Source: an uncultured Acidobacteriota bacterium (GTDB lineage Bacteria; Acidobacteriota; Vicinamibacteria; Vicinamibacterales; UBA2999). From it: 37,081 bases of DNA. The stretch is from the NCBI GenBank assembly GCA_902826515.1, contig CADEFD010000016.1, positions 15,826-52,906 on the forward strand. Reading direction: 5' to 3'. Numbering within the stretch: the stretch's first letter is position 1; each line of letters opens with the position of its first letter. Of the stretch, positions 9,963 through 17,973 are shown one piece after another. The position numbers and the translations under genes were made by a program. The notes beneath the pieces were generated by a model, which saw only the letters and a list, made by a program, of their open reading frames with translations, ran no database searches and was not told where the DNA came from.

Positions 9963-11140
9963 GCGGCGCCACCACCGTCGCGCGCGACGGCCGCATCCGC
10001 GTCCTCGAACTGCGCAGCGTCTTCGGCACGGGCGGCGGGCCGGAGAAGACGATCCTGCTCGGCACGGCGCTGACCGACACGACCCGCTTCGATGTGACCG
10101 TGTGTTACATCCGCGATGAGCGCGACGGTGTCTTCGCCATCGACGAGTGGTCGCGGTCGCTCGGCATCCCCTACATCGAGGTCACCGAAGCCCATTCGCT
10201 CGATCCGGCGGTCGTGCCGAAGCTGCGCGCGATCGTGCGCGAGCGCGGCATCGACATCGTGCACGCGCACGAATACAAGACCGACTTCCTCGCGCTGCTC
10301 GTCGCGAAGCTCGAAGGCATCATCCCCCTCTCGACCGCCCACGGCTGGACGGGCCACTCCGCCAAGGAACGCTACGGCTACTACCCCGCGGACCGCTGGC
10401 TGCTGGCGCGTTTCCCGCGCGTCATCGCGGTCTCGGAAGAGATTCGCCAGAGGCTCATCCGCGCCGGCGCGAAGCCGGAGCGCGTGACCACGGTGCTCAA
10501 CTCGATCGACCCCGGAAAGTTCCGGCGCGATCCCGCGCGCGAGCCGGTGGCGCGCGCCGGGCTCGGCCTGCCGGCCGATGCCGTCGTACTCGGCGCGGTG
10601 GGCCGCGCCGAACCGCAGAAGCGGTTCGATCTGCTCGTGGACGCGTTCGCCGAGCTGGCCGCGGCGCGGCCGCGCCTGCACCTCGTCATCGCCGGCGATG
10701 GCTCGTGCCTGCCGGCCCTGCGCGACCAGGTGGCCGCGCTCGGCCCGGCCGGCGCCCGCGTGCACCTGCTCGGGCATCGCACCGACGTGCCGGACCTGCA
10801 TCACGCGTTCGACGTCTTCGTGCAGTCGTCCGACTACGAAGGCACGCCGAATGCCGTGCTCGAAGCGATGGCCCTCGGCACGCCGCTCGTCGCCACCCGC
10901 GCCGGCGGCACCGAGGAGATCGCCTTCGACGGCGTGCACGGCCGCCTGGTCGCCTGCGGCGACCGCGCGGCGCTCGTCGGCGCCATGGCCGAACTCTGCG
11001 ACGATCCGGCCCGCGCCCGCTCGCTGGCTGCCGCGGCCCGCCACCGCGTCGAGACGGACCTGGCCTTCGCCAATCGCGTCGCCAGGGTCGAGCGGATCTA
11101 CGAAGAGCTGATGGCCGCGCGCGGAAGGCGTCGCCGATGA
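9959..11140 (+). CDS. GT4 family glycosyltransferase
   Basis: The 393-residue protein starts at ATG 9959, overlapping the GT2 stop codon. IRVLELRSVFGTGGGPEKTILLGTAL is the N-terminal GT-B domain with its Gly-rich loop, and DIVHAHEYKTDFLALLVAK follows. The C-terminal domain has GAVGRAEPQKRFDLLVDAF and the E-x7-E segment in YEGTPNAVLEAMALGTPLVAT. Sequence and length are normal for a retaining GT4 enzyme of exopolysaccharide synthesis. It ends with TGA overlapping the next ATG (11137-11140), so the genes are probably translated as a coupled unit. Sugar specificity is unknown. Confidence 0.9.
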   Translation: MSGATTVARDGRIRVLELRSVFGTGGGPEKTILLGTALTDTTRFDVTVCYIRDERDGVFAIDEWSRSLGIPYIEVTEAHSLDPAVVPKLRAIVRERGIDIVHAHEYKTDFLALLVAKLEGIIPLSTAHGWTGHSAKERYGYYPADRWLLARFPRVIAVSEEIRQRLIRAGAKPERVTTVLNSIDPGKFRRDPAREPVARAGLGLPADAVVLGAVGRAEPQKRFDLLVDAFAELAAARPRLHLVIAGDGSCLPALRDQVAALGPAGARVHLLGHRTDVPDLHHAFDVFVQSSDYEGTPNAVLEAMALGTPLVATRAGGTEEIAFDGVHGRLVACGDRAALVGAMAELCDDPARARSLAAAARHRVETDLAFANRVARVERIYEELMAARGRRRR

Positions 11141-11730
11141 GCGCCGGCAAGGCCCTCGTGCGCGGGCTCGCCGGACTGGCCGTGCTGCCGCTGCGCGTCT
11201 CGTTCGCCCTGCGGGCGCCGCTCGTCGGCCGCGACCGCGCGTTCCAGGCCTCCTGCGAGTGGCTCTCGCTCGTGCCCGGCTTCACCGGCCAGTACCTGCG
11301 GCGCGCCTTCCTGAGCGCGACCTCGCGCGGCTGCGGCCCCGACACGGTCATCGGCATGGGCTGCCAGTTCGCCACGACCGACGTGCACCTCGAGGGCAAC
11401 GCGTATCTCGGCCCGAACGGCAACTTCGGCTGGGTGCACGTGGAGCGCGACGTCATGATCGCGGCCGGCGTGCAGATCCCGAGCGGACCGCACACCCACG
11501 GCATCGACCGCCTCGACGTCCCCATGCGCGATCAGCCTGGCGTGCCGGTCTGCGTGCACGTCCGCGAGGGCGCGTGGATCGGCAACGGCGCGATCGTGCT
11601 CGCCGATGTCGGCCGCCACGCCATCGTCGCCGCCGGCGCCGTCGTGACGAAGCCCGTGCCCGACTACGCGATCGTCGCCGGCGTACCGGCGCAGGTGCTG
11701 CGGTCGCGGCGGCCCGAGGGGCCGGCGTGA
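11137..11730 (+). CDS. Left-handed beta-helix (hexapeptide) acyltransferase
   Basis: This 197-residue protein is a short acyltransferase of the LbetaH superfamily, similar in plan to WcaF/serine-acetyltransferase-like enzymes of EPS clusters. Imperfect hexapeptide repeats run from about residue 68 (GPDTVIGMGCQFATTDVHLEG) to the C-terminus (AWIGNGAIVLADVGRHAIVAAGAVV). The catalytic His is probably in the GPHTHGIDRLD loop. The end VPDYAIVAGVPAQVLR is the standard closing motif. It probably acetylates a sugar of the polysaccharide. It overlaps both neighbours by 4 bp. Confidence 0.88.
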   Translation: MSAGKALVRGLAGLAVLPLRVSFALRAPLVGRDRAFQASCEWLSLVPGFTGQYLRRAFLSATSRGCGPDTVIGMGCQFATTDVHLEGNAYLGPNGNFGWVHVERDVMIAAGVQIPSGPHTHGIDRLDVPMRDQPGVPVCVHVREGAWIGNGAIVLADVGRHAIVAAGAVVTKPVPDYAIVAGVPAQVLRSRRPEGPA

Positions 11731-12920
11731 AGGTCCTGTACCTCTCGCATCGCCTGCCCTACGCGCCCAATCGCGGCGATCGCATCCGTTCGTTCCACCT
11801 CCTCGAAGGCCTGCGCGCGGCTGCCGACGTCCACGTCGTGTCGCTCGTGCACGACGACGACGAGGCGTCGCACACCGGCGAGCTGGCGGCGCGCGGCATG
11901 ACCGTGACGACGGCGCGCGTCGGCGGGCCGTGGCGCTGGGTGCGGGCGGTGGCCGGGCTGGCCGGGACCACGCCGGTGACCCACGCGCTGCTCGACGCGC
12001 CGGAGCTGGCGCCGGCCATCGCCGCGGCGATCGCCCGGGTGCGGCCCGACGTGGTCGTGGCCCTCGGCAGCGGCATGGCGAAGTACGCGATGCGGCCGCC
12101 GCTCGACGCGTTCCCCTACGTGCTCGACATGGTGGACGTCGATTCCGAGAAGTGGCGCGCGCTCGTGAAGGTGACGCCGCCGCCGAAGTCGTGGATCTAC
12201 CGCCGCGAGGCCCGCGTGCTGGCGGCGTTCGAGGCCGTGGCCACGAGCCGCGCCGTGACCACGCTCGTCGTGAACGATCGCGAGTGCGCGTCGCTGAAGG
12301 CGCTGGCGCCGGCCGCCGACATCCGCGTGCTGCGCATGGGCATCGACCTCGACGACTTCGCGCCGGTTGCCGCGCCGCCGCCGTCCGCCACGGTGGTGTT
12401 CTGCGGCGTCATGAACTACGCGCCGAACGAAGCCGGGGCCGTCTGGCTCGCGCGCGCGGTATGGCCGCTCGTCATCGCCCGGCGCCCCGACGCGCGGCTG
12501 CAGCTCGTGGGCAGCCAGCCATCAGCGGCCGTGCGGGCGCTGGCCGGCCCGGACATCGAGGTCACCGGGCGCGTGCCGCATACGCGCGACTACATGTGGA
12601 AGGCGGCAGTGGCCGCGGCGCCCCTGCACACCGCGCGCGGCCTCCAGAACAAGGTGCTCGAAGCCCTGGCGGCGGGCCTGCCGGTGGTGACGACGACGGC
12701 CGTGCGCGAGGGCCTGCCCGACTCGCTGGCGCCGGGCTGCGACGTGGCCGACGACGCGCCGGGCTTCGCCGAGCGGTTGCTGACGCGCCTGGCCATGACG
12801 CCCGAGGCGCGGCGGGCGCGGGCGGCCGAGGTCGATCTCGGGCCGCACTCGTGGCGCGATCCGCGCCGGGAATTCGCCGAGGTCGTGCGCGCGGCGGCCG
12901 CCTCCGCCCGTCCGCGTTAG
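11727..12920 (+). CDS. Stp1-type GT4 sugar transferase, PEP-CTERM/EpsH1-associated
   Basis: The protein has 397 residues and starts at GTG 11727 (GTGA overlap with the acyltransferase stop). The N-terminus KVLYLSHRLPYAPNRGDRIRSFHLLEGL is the signature opening of the TIGR03087 (Stp1) family found beside exosortase genes. The conserved DMVDVDSEKW and the C-terminal GVMNYAPNEAGAVWL segment also fit. Nucleotide-sugar binding is expected around residues 295-330. It closes the rightward EPS operon and runs into the convergent TPR lipoprotein gene, overlapping it by 4 bp (12917-12920). I see no terminator there, so the two transcripts may overlap. Confidence 0.9.
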   Translation: MKVLYLSHRLPYAPNRGDRIRSFHLLEGLRAAADVHVVSLVHDDDEASHTGELAARGMTVTTARVGGPWRWVRAVAGLAGTTPVTHALLDAPELAPAIAAAIARVRPDVVVALGSGMAKYAMRPPLDAFPYVLDMVDVDSEKWRALVKVTPPPKSWIYRREARVLAAFEAVATSRAVTTLVVNDRECASLKALAPAADIRVLRMGIDLDDFAPVAAPPPSATVVFCGVMNYAPNEAGAVWLARAVWPLVIARRPDARLQLVGSQPSAAVRALAGPDIEVTGRVPHTRDYMWKAAVAAAPLHTARGLQNKVLEALAAGLPVVTTTAVREGLPDSLAPGCDVADDAPGFAERLLTRLAMTPEARRARAAEVDLGPHSWRDPRREFAEVVRAAAASARPR

Positions 12921-15208
12921 TCGCGCGCCGGGAGCGCGGCGAGCTGGGCCTTCGCGTCCGCCGCGCCGGGGAAGCCCGGGTTCAGCTTCAGCGCCGTCGC
13001 GAACGACTCGCGCGCCTTCTCGGGCTGGTTGTTCTTCGCCTGCGCGAGCCCCAGGTGGTAGTGATGTTCGGGATTGCGCGGGTCGTACTTCACCGCGTCC
13101 TCGTAGGCCGCGGCCGAGAACGAGAACAGGTTGCGCTTGTAGTAGATGAGCCCGAGCGTGTCGCTCACCTCGGGCGACTGCGGAGCTCGGGCCTTGGCGG
13201 CCTGCGCCATCTGCAGCGCGAGGTCGAGGTTCTCGCCATCCTCGACCTTCATCCACGCCAGGTTGTTGTTGGCGACGACCGCCGACGAGTCCACGCGCAG
13301 CACGGCCTCGTAGGCCTGCTTGGCGTCGGCGCGGCGATTGGCCATGTGATGCAGCACGGCGACCACCGTCTTCGGCCCGATCGCCTTGGGCTGCAGCGCC
13401 GACAGGCGATCGAACTCGCGCAGCGCTTCGTCGAGCCGCTTGTCGGCCACGTAGAGCTGCCCGAGCATCGAGTAGGCCTCGAGCATCGACGGATCGGCGT
13501 CGATGGCGCGCTTCAGCAGCCCTTCGGCCGCCGCGTAGTCCTTGTTGCTGGCATAGGCGCGCGCCGCCACCACGAGCGATCGGGCGTCGGTGGGCGCTTT
13601 CTCCACCGCCGCGTTGGCGGCGGCGAGGGCGCCGTCGACGTTGCCGGCGGCGAGGCGGCTGGCGACCAGGCCGCCGAGCGCCTCGTATGACGACGGCTCG
13701 GCTTCGAGCGCCGCCGCGAAACGTGCTTCGGCGGCCTTCGGGTCGCGGCGGGCCAGGCGGATCTGCCCCTCCAACGTCTGCACGCGGGGCTCCTTCGGCA
13801 ACTGCGCGGCGACGATCCGGAGCGCCTCGGCCGCTTCGTCCACGCGGCCGGCGCCGAGGAACGCGCGCACGAGCGCGAGGCGCGCCTCGAGATGGTTCGG
13901 CGCGTTGCGCACGGCATCCTGCGCCACGCTGATGGCATCGTCGAACTCACGGGCGCCGAGGTGCACGCGCGAGAGCTCGACCTGCGCCGGCACGTAGCCG
14001 GGGTTCAGGCGCAGGGCCGCGGTGAGGGCCACGCGCGCTTCGCCGGCGCGGCGGCGCTGCATGAGCGCCTGCGCGAGCCAGAACTGCCCGGCGTCGTACT
14101 TGCTGTCGGTCGAGACCGCCGCCTGGAGGTCCGTGAGCGCCTCCTCGGTGCGGCCCATCTCGAGCTTGAAGCGGCCGCGCAGCGCCAGCGCCTTCGCCGA
14201 CCGCGGCTGCTGCTTGAGCAGTTCTTCGAGGTGCGCGAGCGCGCCGTCGCGCCGGCCGGCCACGAAGTCCACGGTGGCGAGCCGCAGCTTCGCGTCGGCG
14301 AAGTGGCGACGCTCGCCGGCAAGCGCAGTGAGGCGAGCGACAGCTTCCGGCTCGCGGCCGGTGACGAGCAGCACTTCCGACAGCATGAAGCCGGCGGCGG
14401 CGTCCTTGAGGTCGTCGGCCAGCGTGCGCAGGTGCGGCTCGGCCTTGCGCGCGTCACTGAGGTTCACGAACATCGAGGCCAGCGACCGCAGCGCCAGGGC
14501 GTTCTTCGGATCGATGGCGAGCGCGGCGAGGAAGGCCTCTTCCGCGCCGGCGGTGTCGCCGGCCTGCAGGCGGTAGCTGCCGAGGGCGAGGCGCGCTTCG
14601 GGCGACTTCGGATCGACGTCGATGGCGCGCGCGTAGGCGGCTTCGGCTTCCGGCGTGCGGCCGCGCACCGACTGGATCGCGGCGAGCGTCGCGTACGACA
14701 GCCCGCGGTTCGGATCGAACTCGATGGCGCGCTCGAGCGACTGCGTGGCGGCGTCGTAGTCCTTGAGACCGGCGAGCGCGTTGCCGAGCAGCACGTGACC
14801 GGCGACATTCTTCGGCTCGCGCTCGATGACCTTGCGGGCGCGCGACCGGGCGTCTTCGTAGCGGGTGGCGAGCAGCAGGTACTGGCCGGCCGTGAGCTGC
14901 ACCTTCGGGTCGTCGGGCAGCAGGTCGGCGGCGCGCACGTATTCGGGATACGCCGCCTCGGGGTTGTTCGACTTCGCGTACGCCTCGCCGAGCTTGTAGC
15001 GTGCCTCGCCGTACGCCGGGTCGATCTGCACGGCGGCGCGCAGTTCGATGATGGCCTCGGGCAGCTTGCCCTCGGCCACGAACGCATCGGCCCGGGCGAC
15101 GTGCGCGACCTTCTCGGCCGCCGGATCACTGCCGCAGCCGGCGGCGGTCACCACGATCGCGGCGCACCACGCCGCCAGTCGCGCGCGGCTCGTGAGTGGA
15201 TTCGGCAT
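12917..15208 (-). CDS. PEP-CTERM/exosortase system TPR-repeat lipoprotein
   Basis: The 763-residue product starts at ATG 15208, preceded by TAGGAG about 10 nt upstream that overlaps the EpsI stop. A signal sequence ends in TAAGC, giving a likely lipid-modified Cys25. The rest is built of about twenty 34-residue TPR-like helix pairs (for example AREFDDAISVAQDAVRNAPNHLEARLALVRAFL). This matches the large TPR lipoproteins (TIGR02917) that occur with exosortase loci and EPS export. The size is somewhat below the usual 850-900 residues. It probably acts as a periplasmic or outer-membrane scaffold for polysaccharide export or protein sorting. The gene sits 14 bp downstream of epsI and is surely co-transcribed with it. 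Confidence 0.88.
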   Translation of the reverse strand: MPNPLTSRARLAAWCAAIVVTAAGCGSDPAAEKVAHVARADAFVAEGKLPEAIIELRAAVQIDPAYGEARYKLGEAYAKSNNPEAAYPEYVRAADLLPDDPKVQLTAGQYLLLATRYEDARSRARKVIEREPKNVAGHVLLGNALAGLKDYDAATQSLERAIEFDPNRGLSYATLAAIQSVRGRTPEAEAAYARAIDVDPKSPEARLALGSYRLQAGDTAGAEEAFLAALAIDPKNALALRSLASMFVNLSDARKAEPHLRTLADDLKDAAAGFMLSEVLLVTGREPEAVARLTALAGERRHFADAKLRLATVDFVAGRRDGALAHLEELLKQQPRSAKALALRGRFKLEMGRTEEALTDLQAAVSTDSKYDAGQFWLAQALMQRRRAGEARVALTAALRLNPGYVPAQVELSRVHLGAREFDDAISVAQDAVRNAPNHLEARLALVRAFLGAGRVDEAAEALRIVAAQLPKEPRVQTLEGQIRLARRDPKAAEARFAAALEAEPSSYEALGGLVASRLAAGNVDGALAAANAAVEKAPTDARSLVVAARAYASNKDYAAAEGLLKRAIDADPSMLEAYSMLGQLYVADKRLDEALREFDRLSALQPKAIGPKTVVAVLHHMANRRADAKQAYEAVLRVDSSAVVANNNLAWMKVEDGENLDLALQMAQAAKARAPQSPEVSDTLGLIYYKRNLFSFSAAAYEDAVKYDPRNPEHHYHLGLAQAKNNQPEKARESFATALKLNPGFPGAADAKAQLAALPARD

Positions 15209-15222
15209 GACGGTCGTGACTC

Positions 15223-15858
15223 CTACTCGGGAATATACGTGGCGAGCTTCGGGAACACCTGGCCGGCGAACGTGGCGGCGCGCCGTTCGGCGTCGGCCGG
15301 CGACTCGCCGCGGGCGACGGGACTGAGGATTCTGACGAGCGCGCCGTCGGTGCGGTTGCGGCGGGCGGCATCCCACACGAGGAACGCCTTGCTCCAGTAT
15401 TCGCTGGCGATGGTGCGGCCGCGGCCCTGATACCAGTAGAGGGCGACCTGACGGTCTTCCCCCTTCTGGATGAGGTACCGGTTCACCTCGGCCCCGCCTG
15501 CCGAGGCAAGGCGCAGGCGGCCGGCCTCGACCGGCACCCAGCCGGCGCCGGGCAGGCAGTTCATCGGCGAGTGGATGGCATCACCCTGCCGCTGGCTGCG
15601 GTAGTAGCCGATGTAGAGCCCGACTTCGTGGCCCTGCGTGCTGTAGGCGCGCAGCACGTAGTCGTCCACGCCGAGCACGCGCATCGTGTCGAGGTCGAGC
15701 GGGGCGGCATCAACGCCGCGCCACTCGTCCACCGAGAGCGGAAAACCGGGCAGCAGCTCACGCGGCGCGTTCGCATCGGGACGCTCGGCGGCCGTGAGCG
15801 CCACGGCGGCGGCGCCGAGCGTGAGCGAGACTACCAACAGGCGGGCGGCAATGGACAT
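15223..15858 (-). CDS. epsI: EpsI family protein (exosortase-associated DUF3485)
   Basis: The 211-residue protein has an N-terminal signal anchor (SIAARLLVVSLTLGAAAVALTA) and a periplasmic domain. The hallmark segment IGYYRSQRQGDAIHSPMNCLPGAGW has the conserved His-Ser-Pro, Cys and Gly-Trp of EpsI proteins (TIGR02914/DUF3485). In many genomes this domain is fused to the exosortase C-terminus; here it is a separate gene 6 bp downstream of the exosortase. Its biochemical role is not settled. It is needed for EPS synthesis in some systems and always tracks with exosortase. Confidence 0.92.
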   Translation of the reverse strand: MSIAARLLVVSLTLGAAAVALTAAERPDANAPRELLPGFPLSVDEWRGVDAAPLDLDTMRVLGVDDYVLRAYSTQGHEVGLYIGYYRSQRQGDAIHSPMNCLPGAGWVPVEAGRLRLASAGGAEVNRYLIQKGEDRQVALYWYQGRGRTIASEYWSKAFLVWDAARRNRTDGALVRILSPVARGESPADAERRAATFAGQVFPKLATYIPE

Positions 15859-15864
15859 GGCGGT

Positions 15865-16731
15865 CTAGGACGCGGCGCGGCTGGCCGGAAGCGGCGCCGC
15901 AAGGTCGGGATCGGGCGAGACGCGCGCCATCACTTCGCGCAGCACGAAGAGCAGCGCCAGCGCCGAGACGAACACCAGCCAGCCGGAGAAGGTGTGCAGG
16001 AACCCTTCGGCGGCCTCCGGGCCGTAGTGATGTGCCGCGATGCCGGTGCCGGCCACGCGCAGGCCGTTCGTGACCACCGCAATCGGCACCGTGGAAAGCG
16101 CCAGCACCCAGCGCACCCACGACCGCGAGTCCATGAAGTAGCCGTAGACGATGCCGAGCGTGAGCAGCGAGATGAGCGAGCGGATGCCGCTGCAGGCTTC
16201 GGCCACTTCGAGCGTGGTGCTCGCGAGCACCATCACGTTGCCCTCGCGCAGCACCGGCACGCCGAAGGCGCGCAGCCCCTCTTCCCCGACCTGCGAGGCC
16301 AGGAGCTGGAGCGGCAGCGCGATCTGGTTGAAGAGGATGGCCGGCAGCGGAATCATCAGCAGCAGGAAGGCCAGCGGGAAGGCCAGCAGGCGGAGGTGGT
16401 GCCAGCCGAGGGCGAAGAGGACGACGCCGACGAGCACGCCGACGATGGCGATCCGCGTCAGGAAGAGTTCGGCGCCGAGGGTGCCGGCGGCCAGCACGGC
16501 GAGGCTGCCGAGCACGACCACCAGTCCGAGCACACTCGGGCGGCGGGCGGCGGCGGCCAGGGCCTCCCGGCGTTCCCACGCCAGGAAGATCGCCACCGGC
16601 ACGACGAGGAAGCCGTGTGAGTAGTTGTCGTCGGTCGCCCAGTCGGCGACGAGCTTCCGGCCGACGTCGAAGAAGAGGGCCACGAACGTGGCGGCGGCCA
16701 GCGCGGCGGCGCCGAGCGTGCGCGTCGTCAC
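15865..16731 (-). CDS. xrtA: Exosortase (XrtA/EpsH type)
   Basis: The 288-residue polytopic membrane protein has about eight hydrophobic helices. The transpeptidase-like catalytic triad of exosortases is intact: Cys180 in EACSGIRSL, Arg225 in TNGLRVAGTG and His246 in GFLHTFSGW. Early motifs NYSHGFLVVP and FPLAFLLLMIPLP are also typical. The enzyme is thought to recognise PEP-CTERM tails at the inner membrane and cut them for transfer to a surface carrier. I use GTG 16731, preceded by AGGA about 9 nt upstream. It heads the operon xrtA-epsI-TPR lipoprotein. The type A label rests on the Stp1, ligase and TPR neighbours. Confidence 0.93.
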   Translation of the reverse strand: MTTRTLGAAALAAATFVALFFDVGRKLVADWATDDNYSHGFLVVPVAIFLAWERREALAAAARRPSVLGLVVVLGSLAVLAAGTLGAELFLTRIAIVGVLVGVVLFALGWHHLRLLAFPLAFLLLMIPLPAILFNQIALPLQLLASQVGEEGLRAFGVPVLREGNVMVLASTTLEVAEACSGIRSLISLLTLGIVYGYFMDSRSWVRWVLALSTVPIAVVTNGLRVAGTGIAAHHYGPEAAEGFLHTFSGWLVFVSALALLFVLREVMARVSPDPDLAAPLPASRAAS

Positions 16732-16828
16732 GATGGCGAATCCTGGCGAGTCATGCCACGCACAGTATCGGTTGCTGGCGAGTGGTCTCGTAGGGCGGAG
16801 CGCCGTGGAAACCGCCCCGAAAATGCGA

Positions 16829-16855
16829 ACGGCGGGGCGTTGGCCGCCCCGCCGT
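16829..16855 (-). terminator. Intrinsic terminator of the PEP-CTERM gene
   Basis: ACGGCGGGGCG (16829-16839) and CGCCCCGCCGT (16845-16855) form a perfect 11-bp stem with a 5-nt loop. On the minus strand the stem is followed by CGCATTTTCG, a short T-run. It lies 25 bp after the PEP-CTERM stop codon, so it should separate that transcript from the exosortase operon. Confidence 0.75.
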
Positions 16856-16879
16856 CACACCCGTTCGGGATGTCGCCCG

Positions 16880-17572
16880 TTACTGCTGGGCGACCTGCTG
16901 CTTGCGGCGGCGGCGGGCGGCGGCCGCACCGGCCAGGCCCGTGCCGAGGAGGATGAGGCTCGCCGGCTCCGGCACCACCGTGGGCGCCTGGTTGACGAAC
17001 GACTCCGAGTTCTCCCAGCGGCCGATCGACTGCACGTGCATGCCGACGCGGAGGTCGCCGGTGGCGAGGTTGGTCAGCAGGCTGGCGAAGGTCGAGCCAG
17101 AGTTCAGCGTGAAGACCAGCTTCAGCCATTCGTTGGGGTTGATGCCGTTCAGCGCCACCGGCGGACGCGAACCGTAGCCGTTGGTGGCCTGGAACGAGAT
17201 GCCGTTACCCCCGGGGAGGTTGCGGTTCGAGTCGAGCGTGCGGAAGTTGACGCCGTTCGACGATGACATCTGGCTCGAGTTGGGGCTCATCAGCGTCGGG
17301 TTCGGCTGATCGAAGTAGATCTGCGTTACCGACGAGTTGGCCGGGCCGGTGTTCTTGAACATGAACTCGACCTGGCCACCGCCGAGGTCGGTCAGTTCGG
17401 CAGTCAGCTGCGACTGGCCGATCGCGCAGCTCGACGCCGAGTTGTTGGTGATGCAGGAGAAGCCGAGGGTCGTCGCTTCGGCACGCACGGCACCCGCCGC
17501 AACCACACCCGCTGCCATCACCGCCGCAACCGCGAACCGGGAAACCGACATTGTCTTGAACAAGACGCTCAT
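16880..17572 (-). CDS. PEP-CTERM sorting domain protein
   Basis: From ATG 17572 the product is 230 residues. A signal peptide (SRFAVAAVMAAGVVAAGAVRAEA) is followed by a secreted domain rich in Ser, Asn, Gly and Thr (LTAELTDLGGGQVEFMFKNTG). The C-terminus is a complete PEP-CTERM signal: VPEPASLILLGTGLAGAAAA and then a basic RRRRK tail. The exosortase encoded next door is the expected processing enzyme. Ser/Asn-rich bodies of this kind are typical of small secreted PEP-CTERM proteins that become glycosylated and help floc or biofilm formation. AAAAGG directly abuts the ATG, so initiation could instead use the in-frame ATG at 17551. Expression is probably sigma-54 dependent (see 17644-17659). 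Confidence 0.92.
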   Translation of the reverse strand: MSVLFKTMSVSRFAVAAVMAAGVVAAGAVRAEATTLGFSCITNNSASSCAIGQSQLTAELTDLGGGQVEFMFKNTGPANSSVTQIYFDQPNPTLMSPNSSQMSSSNGVNFRTLDSNRNLPGGNGISFQATNGYGSRPPVALNGINPNEWLKLVFTLNSGSTFASLLTNLATGDLRVGMHVQSIGRWENSESFVNQAPTVVPEPASLILLGTGLAGAAAARRRRKQQVAQQ

Positions 17573-17643
17573 CCTTTTCTCTGCGACGCCCCGCTGCTGT
17601 GTTTCCCGTAGGGAACCGGAGCGCTGCAACTGGCCTCTACTAA

Positions 17644-17659
17644 AGCAATCGCAATGCCA
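17644..17659 (-). promoter_or_regulatory. Sigma-54 promoter of the PEP-CTERM gene
   Basis: On the minus strand 17659 to 17644 reads TGGCATTGCGATTGCT. The -24 TGGCA and the -12 TTGCT are exact, with GG and GC 10 bp apart. The start point would be near 17633, a leader of about 60 nt before ATG 17572. Sigma-54 control of PEP-CTERM genes through the PrsK/PrsR pair is established in other exosortase systems. Confidence 0.8.
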
Positions 17660-17698
17660 ATCGGGAGATCCTGGCCTTTGCTTCAATATCGACACTTA

Positions 17699-17779
17699 TC
17701 TGGCTCCTGAAGTCACACGGAGCCGGAATCCAGGATCTGGAGTCGGTGATCGGGGGATGATGTTCTTGGTGGAGCCAGA
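17699..17779 (-). promoter_or_regulatory. Three copies of a TCYGGCTCC element, candidate activator (enhancer) sites
   Basis: TCTGGCTCC lies at 17699-17707 on the plus strand. Its reverse complement is at 17719-17727 as GGAGCCGGA and at 17771-17779 as GGAGCCAGA. The first two form a 6-bp perfect inverted repeat (GGCTCC/GGAGCC) with an 11-nt spacer. All three sit about 40-120 bp upstream of the -24 element, the normal position for sites bound by sigma-54 activators. The likely binder is the product of the divergent gene at 17974. Confidence 0.5.
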
Positions 17780-17973
17780 CTACAGTGGGATACAATAACC
17801 GCCTCCAGGTCGCCGTTGACACATTGTGGCCAGCCTGCGCGCATCTGCGTCACGCTGCCGGGGCCTGCGCCTGGCTGTCCACGCCGGCTTGACTTTGTTC
17901 TCCGGCATCCGGCGTGATAGTCACCGAATACCCGCTCTTGTCCGCGATCTGCTGATAATATTGAGGCCTTGCC

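Larger units (their letters stand above)
17573..17973. other. 401-bp divergent intergenic region
   Basis: It separates the PEP-CTERM gene (leftward) from the sigma-54 activator gene (rightward). The left half holds the sigma-54 promoter (17644-17659) and the three TCYGGCTCC elements. For the rightward gene I see a TTGACA at 17816-17821 without a good -10 partner, and no sigma-54 element. No open frame here looks real. Confidence 0.6.
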
